The notes under the pieces were generated by a model that did not search any database, was not told the DNA's origin, and worked only from the letters and a program-made list of their open reading frames with translations. Positions 27,788 through 36,461 of a DNA stretch of 41,767 nucleotides are shown one piece after another. Numbering within the stretch: position 1 is the first letter of the stretch; each line of letters starts with the position of its first letter. The translations under genes were made by a program, and so were the position numbers. The stretch is from an uncultured Planctomycetaceae bacterium (GTDB lineage: Bacteria > Planctomycetota > Planctomycetia > Pirellulales > Pirellulaceae), in assembly GCA_903863885.1 (NCBI GenBank), contig CAIPEB010000147.1, positions 1 through 41,767 on the forward strand, read 5' to 3'.

Positions 27788-29104
27788 CTAGGGTTTGATC
27801 CGGATCTCCGCAGGCACCGGCAGTTCTTCTTTCAGTAGCCGGCCCCCTTCGCCGACCAGTCGCAAGTACCAATCGCTCGGCAGCCCTTCATAGCCGACGA
27901 AATGCCCCTGGACCGGCATCTCACTGGTGACTTTGAAGATTGCAGTGCCCTCATCGACTTCGTCGAACATAGCGACATAAACAGAGTCGGCGCCGAGTTT
28001 TGACAACTCGTGAAATTGCTCCCAGAGAAACCGCCCGCCGCGGCGCTCGATGTTGCTGGCGCCCGGTGAAAGTCGCTGGAGATTGTCCCAACTGAATCCG
28101 GGGTAGACGACGGGCAGCCAGAGCATATTGTGCCGTTCGCACTCACGGCGATCGTCGGCCCAATAGTGAGTGGCAGCGTGCTTATTGCCCGCCGCGTCCT
28201 TGGTGTAGTTGCCGACGTTCCAGGGCGCATACGCATCGAAACGACGCAGAAGCGACCGCCACGCTGCATCCGGATTGCGCCGCCAGTCCCAATCGCCGCC
28301 ACCCACCAGAAACGCTGAATAGCGGCCGGGCGTGTGGAAGAAATCCACAAGCTTGTTGCCGAGTTCCGCCGTCATGCGGTTGTGTGCATTTCCGAAATAG
28401 AAGCCCCAGATCTGCACCACCGGCCGACCGTTTTCGTGCAAGTATTGCGGGTCCTCGGTGATTTGCTGATCCACCAGCATTTTCCAATCGCTGGTCAGCT
28501 TGTCGAAGATCTGTTCGGTGGGCATCGCCGCGATGTCGTAAGAGATTGCCCAGACGCGTCCCGTCTGTTTTGACGCGGTGCGCACATGCTGAAGCACTCG
28601 CGAGCTCGAGGGAAACATCACCGACACGGGCGCGCCGGGCAGGCCGACGACAAAGCGTTGCAGCCACGCGCCATCAATGCCGTAATCGCGCATCCACTCA
28701 AAGTGCCGGTGCACAGTTGCCGCGTTGTCGGAACTGTACAATTCTGCCTGCGAACCATCGGAATGCGTGAAGCCCGGCGCGGCGAAACGTTCAGCCGGCG
28801 AATATTCGCGCACATCGGGCCACATCTCGAATGTCAAAGTCTCGGGAGCAATACGTCTTGAGTCACGGCTCCAGTGAACCCAGCCCAGGTCCGCCGCATC
28901 GCCGGGACAGCGGAACCAACCTTGATAGCCGCACATTATTTTCCCGCGAAGTGATGCGGCGTTTACAGCTGTTGCCGCGCTGTCGGCGTGCGGTGGCGAT
29001 GGCGGATCAGACGCTGCGACGGAGTGCGACACAAGAATCGTCAGCACGGACATCGCCCCGGCGAGGGCAATAGATGGAATGGTCGCTCCACAGACACGCG
29101 TCAT
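27788..29104 (-). CDS. Exported GH71/99-like glycosidase
   Basis: 438 residues from ATG 29104. Signal peptide SIALAGAMSVLTILVSHSVA. The mature start, LRGKIMCGYQGWFRCPGDAA, is the hallmark opening of proteins annotated as glycoside hydrolase family 71/99-like. It continues with WVHWSRDSRRIAPETLTFEM, RHFEWMRDYGIDGAWLQRFV, RVWAISYDIA, RPVVQIWGFYFGN, FLVGGGDWDWRR and VYVAMFDEVDEGTAIFK, where E/D residues in FDEVDEG are probable active-site residues. GH99 enzymes are endo-acting on alpha-mannans and GH71 on alpha-1,3-glucan. Which applies here is unknown. It is the last gene of the minus-strand arm of the carbohydrate island. Confidence 0.8.
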   Translation of the reverse strand: MTRVCGATIPSIALAGAMSVLTILVSHSVAASDPPSPPHADSAATAVNAASLRGKIMCGYQGWFRCPGDAADLGWVHWSRDSRRIAPETLTFEMWPDVREYSPAERFAAPGFTHSDGSQAELYSSDNAATVHRHFEWMRDYGIDGAWLQRFVVGLPGAPVSVMFPSSSRVLQHVRTASKQTGRVWAISYDIAAMPTEQIFDKLTSDWKMLVDQQITEDPQYLHENGRPVVQIWGFYFGNAHNRMTAELGNKLVDFFHTPGRYSAFLVGGGDWDWRRNPDAAWRSLLRRFDAYAPWNVGNYTKDAAGNKHAATHYWADDRRECERHNMLWLPVVYPGFSWDNLQRLSPGASNIERRGGRFLWEQFHELSKLGADSVYVAMFDEVDEGTAIFKVTSEMPVQGHFVGYEGLPSDWYLRLVGEGGRLLKEELPVPAEIRIKP

Positions 29105-29139
29105 TTCGCAGTCCCTGCCACGGAGAGAGTTCGGAGTCT

Positions 29140-29160
29140 GGAGGGGAAGAGGCCACGGAT
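29140..29160 (+). repeat. Dispersed 21-bp repeat, copy 2
   Basis: Same 21 bp as 27697-27717, followed here by GGGCACGGATG. It is between the GH71/99-like start and the end of the sulfite-oxidase-like gene. Confidence 0.8.
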
Positions 29161-29226
29161 GGGCACGGATGAAAGGCGGGTCTATTCACAATTCAAAAGT
29201 CATGATGGAACTGAACGCACGAAGCG

Positions 29227-30492
29227 TCACGCTTCGACGGTCACCTGTATTCGCTGGATCTCGTTGCGGCCGGATTTCGGCAATGGACGCGGCAAGGGCT
29301 GTGCGATGCCATTCGCGTCGACTGTGCGGCAACACAACTCGTACTGCCCGGCAGTCGGCGCCGTAATCAGCGCTGCCCAATGGGCGATCGCATAGCGCAT
29401 CGGCCACGTGGCTGGCCGTCCCTGAGCGTCAAATCGCTGCGGGGTCGCCGGCAACCGACCGTCGGGCAGGCCTCCGCCCCAATGTTCAGGCGGCGGCAAG
29501 ACGCGGGCATTCTGCCAATCCAACTTCGTTAGATACGGATCGTCCGGCGATGCGGACTGTGAAACAGGATTAAGACAATACTGCACGTCCTTCAGTCCCG
29601 ACATGCCGACTTGGGCCACGCCGGTGAGCGCCGCCGGTTGGCCTGCTTTGAGTTTCTTCGGCGCACTGATGAAGCGGGCGAAGGTCTTCATCGCGGTATC
29701 CACGTCGTTGTTCTGCCCGGCGTAGGTGTCGTTGGGATTCGGATCGTTCGTGAGCACCATGCGCTGGAGCCACTTGATCGACTTGAACCCGTACCCGTCG
29801 GGAACAACCAGCCGCACCGGCCCGCCACGTTTGGGAGTGAGCCAGTCGCCATTCATTTTGTAGGCCAGGATGACCGGCGTCTCGTCGGGCGGATCTTCCA
29901 AAATTCGGTTGATCGAAAGCGAACTGCGGAACCCCGGTCCCGGCTTGGCGGGATCGTTGTGATAGCCGTGGTACCAGACGCGGCGGAGATTCGCCACGGG
30001 ACGAGTCTTCCAAATCACTTCACGGACGGGGACGCCTTCCCACAGAGCCATGCCGAACACTTCGCCAACGTTCAGGCAGGTCATCGCCTTCATGTAACGC
30101 ACGGCGTGTTTCTCAGCCAAGGCCATTAAATCGGCCCAAGTGAGTGCAGTACCGAGTTCCTTGGAAAGCGGATTCTGAATCTGCACGTCGCTCCCCGGGT
30201 CGGCAACGACTTCGAGTCGCCAGGTTTCCCGGTCGAGGCCGATCTCTCGACGCTGCTCCGGCGTCAGCTCGTTGGGCGGAGGATTGCCGCGACCGCCGCC
30301 GCCGAACTTGGCTTCGGGAGTGAGGTACTCAAGCTGAGCAGTTGCCTCGGCCAGTAAACGCTCACCTTCCGCTCCTTCAGTCCGGAGCGGGAAGGCAGCG
30401 AGACTTGCCACACCGGCCGCGCCGAGCTGGAGGAAATAGCGTCGCGTCAAGTCGCGGTGTTCTTCGAGAATCTTAGAAGTCGAGCGGTCCAT
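29227..30492 (-). CDS. Tat-exported sulfite-oxidase-like molybdopterin oxidoreductase
   Basis: 421 residues from ATG 30492, with GGGAGAG correctly spaced upstream. A twin-arginine signal, LTRRYFLQLGAAGVASLAAF (R17-R18), indicates export folded with cofactor. The sulfite-oxidase-like Mo-cofactor domain follows: LTWADLMAL, RYMKAMTCLNVGE (C139 the probable Mo ligand), LWEGVPVREVIW, RVWYHGYHND, RGGPVRLVVPDGYGFKSIKW, then a C-terminal immunoglobulin-like beta region (GQPAALTGVAQVGMSGLKDV; GQYELCCRTVDANG). No haem domain is fused. The electron acceptor is not encoded next door. The substrate could be sulfite or an organic S- or N-oxide. Confidence 0.85.
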   Translation of the reverse strand: MDRSTSKILEEHRDLTRRYFLQLGAAGVASLAAFPLRTEGAEGERLLAEATAQLEYLTPEAKFGGGGRGNPPPNELTPEQRREIGLDRETWRLEVVADPGSDVQIQNPLSKELGTALTWADLMALAEKHAVRYMKAMTCLNVGEVFGMALWEGVPVREVIWKTRPVANLRRVWYHGYHNDPAKPGPGFRSSLSINRILEDPPDETPVILAYKMNGDWLTPKRGGPVRLVVPDGYGFKSIKWLQRMVLTNDPNPNDTYAGQNNDVDTAMKTFARFISAPKKLKAGQPAALTGVAQVGMSGLKDVQYCLNPVSQSASPDDPYLTKLDWQNARVLPPPEHWGGGLPDGRLPATPQRFDAQGRPATWPMRYAIAHWAALITAPTAGQYELCCRTVDANGIAQPLPRPLPKSGRNEIQRIQVTVEA

Positions 30493-30579
30493 GTCTGCTC
30501 TCCCGGAGCAATCGCGTGACCTTTGCATATTCTGGCGAGAACCAGAACCCGGCAAACGTGGATTGCTGCATGACATCAG

Positions 30580-32577
30580 TTATCGTTTGTCGAACGCCTT
30601 TCCGGCAAGCGGTCGGTAAAGCCGCTCGCGGAATTGAGGCTCGCGCAACAGGACAGCCTGAAGGAACGACCAACTGTACGTCAGGTGCCCCTCGTAGCCG
30701 CAGGGCTTGCCCTCCCATGTCAGGAATTCGCCGCCGTTGCCGTATCCGTTCTGAAAACCGCCCTGCTCCTGGCGCTTGAGCATGGCTCGCAGAATCAGGT
30801 CAGCCTTTTCACGCTCGCCGACTATGTAATTGGCCAGGATGAATTCCATCGTGTCCGATACCAAACAGCCGCCGTTGAGATACTTGCCGAACTGGCCCTT
30901 GCCGTCTTCGCCCATCGCGTCGAATACGGCCTTGCCGATGTAGTCGCCTCTATGGACAGGCACCAATGTACAGGGCAATCCCAGGTCGAAGCTCTTGAAG
31001 CCGACTTCCTCGACCTTCTTCCAGAGACGTCCGAGCATCTCGCGGCCCTCGGCCGGTTCGACTAATCCGTACACGATGGCAGTGCCCGTGATGCTGGGCC
31101 AAGCGTAATCGTGCAACTGGCCATCGGCACTTTTCCAGTAGGCGAGCCAACCCGTGGCAGGGTTGTGGAGTGTCTTGGCAAAGACCGCCTTCAGACGATC
31201 GCCCAGCTGTTGGTAGCGATGCTGCTGCGCGGTGCGGCCGAGTTTCGCTTCCAGGTCGGCCAGACATCGCCACGCCCGATAGGCCAGCATGTTGATGTAG
31301 CCATCCTTGTGGCCCTCGTTGTAGCAGTCCCATGCCGAGTTGTAGCCGGTCTTCTCGCCGTAGTTGCCGCTGTTCTTCAGTTCGATCAGGCCGTCGCCGT
31401 CCACGTCGCGTTTGGCCATGAAGTCCGCCATGAGTTCAAGTTTCTCGATTTGAAACGCGAGCCACGTTTTATCGCCGGTGGCCTCGACATAATCCCAGGC
31501 GGCAATCAACGACGCGGCGTTGGCATCCAGCATCGGACGGCCCTCGTAGCCGATCGTTTCCCCGTCGGGACGCACTCGTTCCTCGAGGAGCCAATCCAGA
31601 GTGCGCCGAACCTGATACGAAAAAGAAACGCCGGGCGCAGCATCCGGCACCAACAGCGCGGCATCCGACCAGCGGAACATGGCGCTGATCACCCGATCGC
31701 TGATGACGTTGTTGGCCAGAATGCCGGGCGTCGTGTCTCCGTCGTGTTCCGTCGAACACTGGGTGGCGCTTGGTTGGAACGTGTTGAACCAACCTCGCCG
31801 CGCGGAGGTCCAGAGGCTCGTATCCACAAGCCCCTTCGGTGCCGGCAGACGCACCGGGCGGAAGTCGAGCGTATATCTGGCGCCGCCCAGGAACCTCGGC
31901 CACGACAAAATCAGGTCCATCGTCACTCGGCCGCGGTTCCCCTCCAATCGGCCCTTCACCTGCGTGTCGCGATCATCGTAGCCCACCGACCATGGATCCT
32001 TCGGTTCTTCCGACTGGCACGACAGAAGCATCTGCCCGAAATCCGGAGCGCTGACAACGGCCGGCAACCGAAACGTGCCATCCAGCGCCCAGCGCGATGC
32101 CAAGGCCGTGGTCAGCGCAGCCCGCATCTCGAAAGGAAAAACCATTTCGACTTCGGGCATTCGCTGCTTGCTCGACAACGTCATGACCAGGCAATCCGGT
32201 CCGGGGATGATGTCCCAAACAAGGCCGTCGGTGTAACTGCTGTGCACCTGACTCAGGTCGAGATGAAAACGCGTACCGCCATTGGCCAGCGATTCGCGCC
32301 GGACCGGCAGCTCCTCGGAACCGATCCAACGTTCCGCGCCCCGCAGTCGAATCTTGACCGGTGTCCGCAGCAGATTGGTTTGGGTGCGGTTGCCCCCCTC
32401 CGTATCCCAACTCAGAAAGGGAAGCTGCGCGAGTTCTGCATCGGTCTCCACGCGCCAGACAACCTTGGGGAGTTCGTCGCCACGCAGCGGAGTTGTTGCG
32501 AGATAAACAGCCCATGTGCCGGCGCCGATCACCAGGAGCGTTCTCATCACGGCAAGTCTGCGACTGAGCCTGTTCAT
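30580..32577 (-). CDS. Exported six-hairpin (alpha/alpha)6 glycosidase-like protein
   Basis: 665 residues from ATG 32577; AAGGGCGG upstream is a modest ribosome-binding site. The N-terminal hydrophobic segment RTLLVIGAGTWAVYLATTPL is a signal peptide or anchor. Residues ~35-260 form a beta-sandwich. The rest is helical: FSYQVRRTLDWLLEERVRPD, RPMLDANAASLIAAWDYVE, MADFMAKRDVDGDGLIEL, NSAWDCYNEGHKDGYINMLA and GTAIVYGLVEPAEGREMLGR. This matches glucoamylase/trehalase/GH63-like barrels. D/E residues in NSAWDCYNEG are candidates for catalysis. Substrate unknown. It lies 87 bp upstream of the sulfite-oxidase-like gene on the same strand. Confidence 0.75.
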   Translation of the reverse strand: MNRLSRRLAVMRTLLVIGAGTWAVYLATTPLRGDELPKVVWRVETDAELAQLPFLSWDTEGGNRTQTNLLRTPVKIRLRGAERWIGSEELPVRRESLANGGTRFHLDLSQVHSSYTDGLVWDIIPGPDCLVMTLSSKQRMPEVEMVFPFEMRAALTTALASRWALDGTFRLPAVVSAPDFGQMLLSCQSEEPKDPWSVGYDDRDTQVKGRLEGNRGRVTMDLILSWPRFLGGARYTLDFRPVRLPAPKGLVDTSLWTSARRGWFNTFQPSATQCSTEHDGDTTPGILANNVISDRVISAMFRWSDAALLVPDAAPGVSFSYQVRRTLDWLLEERVRPDGETIGYEGRPMLDANAASLIAAWDYVEATGDKTWLAFQIEKLELMADFMAKRDVDGDGLIELKNSGNYGEKTGYNSAWDCYNEGHKDGYINMLAYRAWRCLADLEAKLGRTAQQHRYQQLGDRLKAVFAKTLHNPATGWLAYWKSADGQLHDYAWPSITGTAIVYGLVEPAEGREMLGRLWKKVEEVGFKSFDLGLPCTLVPVHRGDYIGKAVFDAMGEDGKGQFGKYLNGGCLVSDTMEFILANYIVGEREKADLILRAMLKRQEQGGFQNGYGNGGEFLTWEGKPCGYEGHLTYSWSFLQAVLLREPQFRERLYRPLAGKAFDKR

Positions 32578-32707
32578 GGCATCCGCCCTTTGCAGTTCTG
32601 TGCTTGGACTGTGTGGCGCTCGTGCGTTGCAGAATCAGAATACTACCGCTTGGCGCAACGCATGGCCAATCATCCTGCGGACAATGCATCCGTAAGAATC
32701 TTTGCAG

Positions 32708-32721
32708 ATCCGTGGCCTCTT
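32708..32721 (-). repeat. Inverted core copy of the dispersed repeat
   Basis: Contains the reverse complement of AAGAGGCCACGGAT, the 14-bp core of the repeats at 27697 and 29140. It is intergenic. About 50 bp on, near 32775-32790, lies GTGGGTGCCTGCCACCT, which is similar to but not the same as the terminal-repeat motif. Confidence 0.6.
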
Positions 32722-32805
32722 CGATCCGGGCACAATCACCCGAGCTTCGGGACCTCGCCGAACGAGTGCGCGAGTGGGTGCCTGCCACCTAATCGTTTCA
32801 GCAGA

Positions 32806-34326
32806 CTACAGCTGCCGCCGGATCAGACGCGCAACGCCGCGCAGAAATCGCGACGTCCCTGTGAATACCTGCCGGGTGCCGGGCACCACGGTCAGCGTCG
32901 AGAGTCCGCGGGCGATTTGGAACTCGCGGATGCGGGCCGGGTCGACGCCGGCGAACGCCTCGGAATTCATCAATCTGACGCCGTCGCTCCCCTGGGGATC
33001 GGCGTTGGCAAAATTGCGTGCCATCGCTTCCAGAACTTCTCCCGCGAACTGCTCGTCATCCACGATGGTCGCCAACTCCGTATTGAGACGGGCTGAACGC
33101 GAGTCGAAGTTGAAACTCGTAATGCACGTGATATGGCCATCGACGACGAACGACTTGGCGTGCAGGCACTGCGGTCCGGCGAACTCCCAGAAGTGAATCC
33201 CCATATTCGCGTATTTGCCGGAAACCCGGGAAAACTCGGCGTAGGCGAGCACTTGGTCGGTCGTGTTCAGCGAGTTTGTCAGGATGTGAACCGATACGCC
33301 CCGGCAAGCGGCGCGACGGAGAATTTCGCCCAATTCACCCTGCGGAATGAAATAGGGGGACTGCAGCACAATCGACTCTTGTGCATTGTCGAGGATGCCG
33401 TACAAGACAGGAGTGGTTCCGGCGCGGGGTGATTTCTTTCCATTGAAATCGTGCACGAAAGACACGGCGGGCGCCGAGAGCATCTCGTGTTCAGGACGCA
33501 GGTCGCCGGATCCATCGAACAGTCGCAGGCGGCGCGTCGAGCACGGTTCGGGATTCATCACTTCGTACAAGGAGCTTCGGTGCGGGCTGCTGAGGTGCCG
33601 GGCAACAACGGCGGAGTCTTTTCCCGTCTCGGCGGTCACCGACCGATGCAACAACAGACCGCCGGACGACGGTTGAGCATCGGCGACTTCGCAGGAATCC
33701 CACAAGCACTCGTAATAGACGCACGCGTGCTGCACCGCCGGTCCAGAGACGTATAGATCCAAGTCGACGTAGTTTCTCTTGACCACACTAATGCCGAAGT
33801 GCGCGTCCTCGATGTTCCGACTGCCGACCACCATCTCAATGCCATCGCGGATCAGCACCTTGTCGTGCATCCGCCGACTCCACGTCTGCGGTTTCGCAAC
33901 GCACACGGGGTGGTATTCCCGGACGTGAACGCCGTGCGCGAGCAATCGACTCAGCGAACCGGGCTCAATGTCCTGGGCCATGGCATCGACGATCAAACGG
34001 ACGCACACGCCGCTCTGCGCGGCCGATATCAATGAGTCGACAAACAACTCGGACAGACAATCGTTGGCGACAATATAGTACGTAACGTCCAGGCTCTTTT
34101 CCGCCTGCTCGATCAACTGCACCCTGGCTTCGATCGCCGATCGATCGTTCTCCAGCAATCGAATGTCGTCGGCGATCAGACGGTCGCAAGTAAGCAGGAG
34201 AGCCGCGACGCACGCTGCAAAGACCAGGTGCAACGCGACGCGACAAGCTCGCTGGAGACGCAGATATCGATGTTCTGGCCCGAAGTACGGGCAGCCAGAT
34301 ATGCACCTTTCCATACCGGAATTCAT
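32806..34326 (-). CDS. Phospholipase D / cardiolipin-synthase-like protein with two HKD motifs
   Basis: 506 residues from ATG 34326 (34314 is an alternative). Frames open further upstream, but that part lacks coding character. The membrane helix VALHLVFAACVAALLL is followed by CDRLIADD. Two complete PLD motifs are present: HDKVLIRD (H154, K156, D161) with GSRN, and HAKSFVVD (H389, K391, D396) with SFNFDSRSARLNTE. The pair forms one active site in this superfamily. The layout resembles ClsC/YmdC-type cardiolipin synthases, so it probably transfers phosphatidyl groups at the membrane. Hydrolase activity cannot be excluded. It is the first gene of the minus-strand series leading into the glycosidases. 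Confidence 0.85.
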   Translation of the reverse strand: MNSGMERCISGCPYFGPEHRYLRLQRACRVALHLVFAACVAALLLTCDRLIADDIRLLENDRSAIEARVQLIEQAEKSLDVTYYIVANDCLSELFVDSLISAAQSGVCVRLIVDAMAQDIEPGSLSRLLAHGVHVREYHPVCVAKPQTWSRRMHDKVLIRDGIEMVVGSRNIEDAHFGISVVKRNYVDLDLYVSGPAVQHACVYYECLWDSCEVADAQPSSGGLLLHRSVTAETGKDSAVVARHLSSPHRSSLYEVMNPEPCSTRRLRLFDGSGDLRPEHEMLSAPAVSFVHDFNGKKSPRAGTTPVLYGILDNAQESIVLQSPYFIPQGELGEILRRAACRGVSVHILTNSLNTTDQVLAYAEFSRVSGKYANMGIHFWEFAGPQCLHAKSFVVDGHITCITSFNFDSRSARLNTELATIVDDEQFAGEVLEAMARNFANADPQGSDGVRLMNSEAFAGVDPARIREFQIARGLSTLTVVPGTRQVFTGTSRFLRGVARLIRRQL

Positions 34327-34527
34327 CGGTAACGGTTCTTCGTCCCACAATGAATCTCCGGCACGTCGGGGATACGCAGTCGCCCGATCGCTCCGGTAGT
34401 TCCGGTGGCGTAAGCTGTAGGGGTCCGGTGTTTGTCGGCGGCGGGTGGAAGGCCGTATGCGCGGCGGTTCTCGTTTGTTCACCGTTTGCCGAACGAACCC
34501 GAAAGACAATGGCTTGCGGGGGATCTG

Positions 34528-34740
34528 GTGTTTCGCGCCGTCTGCCATCCTCTGACGCTCGTGCTGGCCGTATGGTGCGTTGTCGTGCCTGGGAGTGCGG
34601 CCGAAGTCGGCACGCAGGGGCAGAGCTTTGACCTGGGAATCGACGAGGTACCCGACCTGCCTGAAATGCTCCGGCCCCTGGATTCGGTGTGTCGTCGCGT
34701 ATTGAACGACAACGGCCGGAAGAGTGAACTGAATGAATAA
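34528..34740 (+). CDS. Candidate small exported protein
   Basis: 70 residues from GTG 34528, with GGGGGA four bases upstream. FRAVCHPLTLVLAVWCVVVP followed by GSAAE reads as a signal peptide. The ~45-residue mature part is acidic (SFDLGIDEVPDLPEMLRPLD) and ends RKSELNE. It is divergent from the phospholipase D-like gene and lies 51 bp upstream of the next plus-strand gene, so the two could form a pair. No family recognised. It may be a chance frame. Confidence 0.35.
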   Translation: MFRAVCHPLTLVLAVWCVVVPGSAAEVGTQGQSFDLGIDEVPDLPEMLRPLDSVCRRVLNDNGRKSELNE

Positions 34741-34791
34741 CACAACGGTACACTTGTCACGGTCTTTGAAACGTGCCCGGCATCGCCGCCT

Positions 34792-36396
34792 ATGTCTGAA
34801 TCGGGAGACAAAACAGTGTCTGACAACCTCTCGCGTCATCCTCGACGCGACTTCTTGTCGCAGTGTGCGGCCATCCCACTCGTCGCGCATCTCGCCACAG
34901 CGGCCGAACCGACAGCGCGGGTCGAAGGTGCCCGAACCGCCAATCCGACGGTCACGGTCGCGCCGGCCGGCGCGGATGCAGCCGAAAGACTCGAGTCACT
35001 GCTGCAACTCCTCGATCCCCAGTTGCGATACCGCCATACCCCGATTGCCAACGCAGAGAACGCGTGGCCGATGCTGAAGCGGGCGCGAGAACTGTACGTT
35101 GAACAACCAGACGATTTGGAATTTGAGGAGGGAATACACAAACCGTTCGATGGTCCGAACGCGATGGATGCGGGAATTCGCCAGCGCATTGTTGACTGGG
35201 TGAAGCAGAACGAAGAATGCCTTCGCCAGGTCGATGCCGGCCTTGAGCGTCCATCGCTCGAGTTGCCGCGGGCAACCGCCGCGCCCCGGCTCTCGTTGGT
35301 TTTGGACGAAATCCACATTTATCGGAACATCGCGAGACTCAAGACGGCCGCCAGTCGAATCCACCAATCCGACCACAAAACCGGAGCAGCGATCCGGGAT
35401 GCAGAATCCATTCTCACCCTGGGATCGATGCTTCTTCGCGCGGAGTGCCTGATCGTCGACTACCTGGTTGCGATCGCAATCCTGGGAATGGGCGTGGAGG
35501 CCATGGCTCAGACTGCGACCGCTGCCGGTGTCACGGATGACCAGGCCAAGGCTGCCATCGCTCGACTGTCGAGTGCCAAGGCGAGTTACGACCAATTCAA
35601 GCAGTCGCTTCGCGTGGAACTGTGCCGTTGGTTTCTTCCCTATCTGGCGGAATTCCCCGATAAGCCCGATCCTCGCCCACTGGCAGCGAAGTTCTTCGCA
35701 CCCGATTCATTCGACTCGAAGCCAACTGCCGCGCAGGTGCAAGCCTCGCAGGAAGCGACGGAACGGCTTGCGACGGTACTGGAAGGACATCCGAACCCGC
35801 TGGACAAGAAAGCCACAACTCTGCTTTGCAGCCAGATTCACCTTCGCTGCTTCGCCAGTCTCGGCAATCCGTGGCCGAAACGCGATCGATCGATGTGTGC
35901 CGAACTTGAAAAGGAACTTGCAGATTGGCCGGAGGGCCTCGAACAGGACATTTGGCTGCTCGCTGGCTTTGGCCCCGACTTCGATCGTCGCACGCCAACT
36001 CGAGAGGAACTGAAGAAGTCCGCCGAGGCCCTTCGGGGAATCGACAATGTGCTTGGGAAATACATGGTCTGGACGTCGTACTCGTCCACGATGAACTCTC
36101 CAGTGACCGAATTCTCCCAAGCGCCGCTCGAGGCCGCGCGGCTGAGGATCGCACTGACGCATTGCGAACGAAGTGCCGGTCGCCTGCCCTCGACGCTCGA
36201 TGCACTGGTCGAGCGCGGCTACCTGCCTCAAGTGCCATGCGACCCGTTTGACGGCGACCGCTTCAAGTACTCGCCCGAACGCCGCGTGATCTGGTCCGTT
36301 GGACAGAAGGGGAAGAATGACGGGGTTCTGCCCGAGAACAGCGAGAGCGATCCCAACGGAGCAAGCGCGCTGACCTGGCAGATCTTCAAGACGTAA
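34792..36396 (+). CDS. Tat-signal protein of unknown function
   Basis: 534 residues from ATG 34792; an in-frame GTG at 34816 is possible. HPRRDFLSQCAAIPLVAHLA is a twin-arginine-like signal. The mature protein is largely helical (IARLKTAASRIHQSDHKTG; AIRDAESILTLGSMLLRAE; LEGHPNPLDKKATTLL). The C-terminus (VERGYLPQVPCDPFDGDRFK, then VIWSVGQKGKNDG) matches the tail of GspG-like and similar planctomycetal proteins with a 'P.DPFDG...Y....  vySvG' calcium-site-like motif. No catalytic motif is seen. It is convergent with the isomerase-like gene. Confidence 0.7.
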   Translation: MSESGDKTVSDNLSRHPRRDFLSQCAAIPLVAHLATAAEPTARVEGARTANPTVTVAPAGADAAERLESLLQLLDPQLRYRHTPIANAENAWPMLKRARELYVEQPDDLEFEEGIHKPFDGPNAMDAGIRQRIVDWVKQNEECLRQVDAGLERPSLELPRATAAPRLSLVLDEIHIYRNIARLKTAASRIHQSDHKTGAAIRDAESILTLGSMLLRAECLIVDYLVAIAILGMGVEAMAQTATAAGVTDDQAKAAIARLSSAKASYDQFKQSLRVELCRWFLPYLAEFPDKPDPRPLAAKFFAPDSFDSKPTAAQVQASQEATERLATVLEGHPNPLDKKATTLLCSQIHLRCFASLGNPWPKRDRSMCAELEKELADWPEGLEQDIWLLAGFGPDFDRRTPTREELKKSAEALRGIDNVLGKYMVWTSYSSTMNSPVTEFSQAPLEAARLRIALTHCERSAGRLPSTLDALVERGYLPQVPCDPFDGDRFKYSPERRVIWSVGQKGKNDGVLPENSESDPNGASALTWQIFKT

Positions 36397-36461
36397 TACC
36401 GGATGTCGCGTGATCCCAAAACACGGTCAACGGGGAGTCTCTGCGAACCTCGACTCGCAAC

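Noticed and set aside
31111-33096. 661-residue plus-strand frame
   Set aside because: Antisense of the six-hairpin glycosidase and part of the PLD gene; no start signal or motifs.
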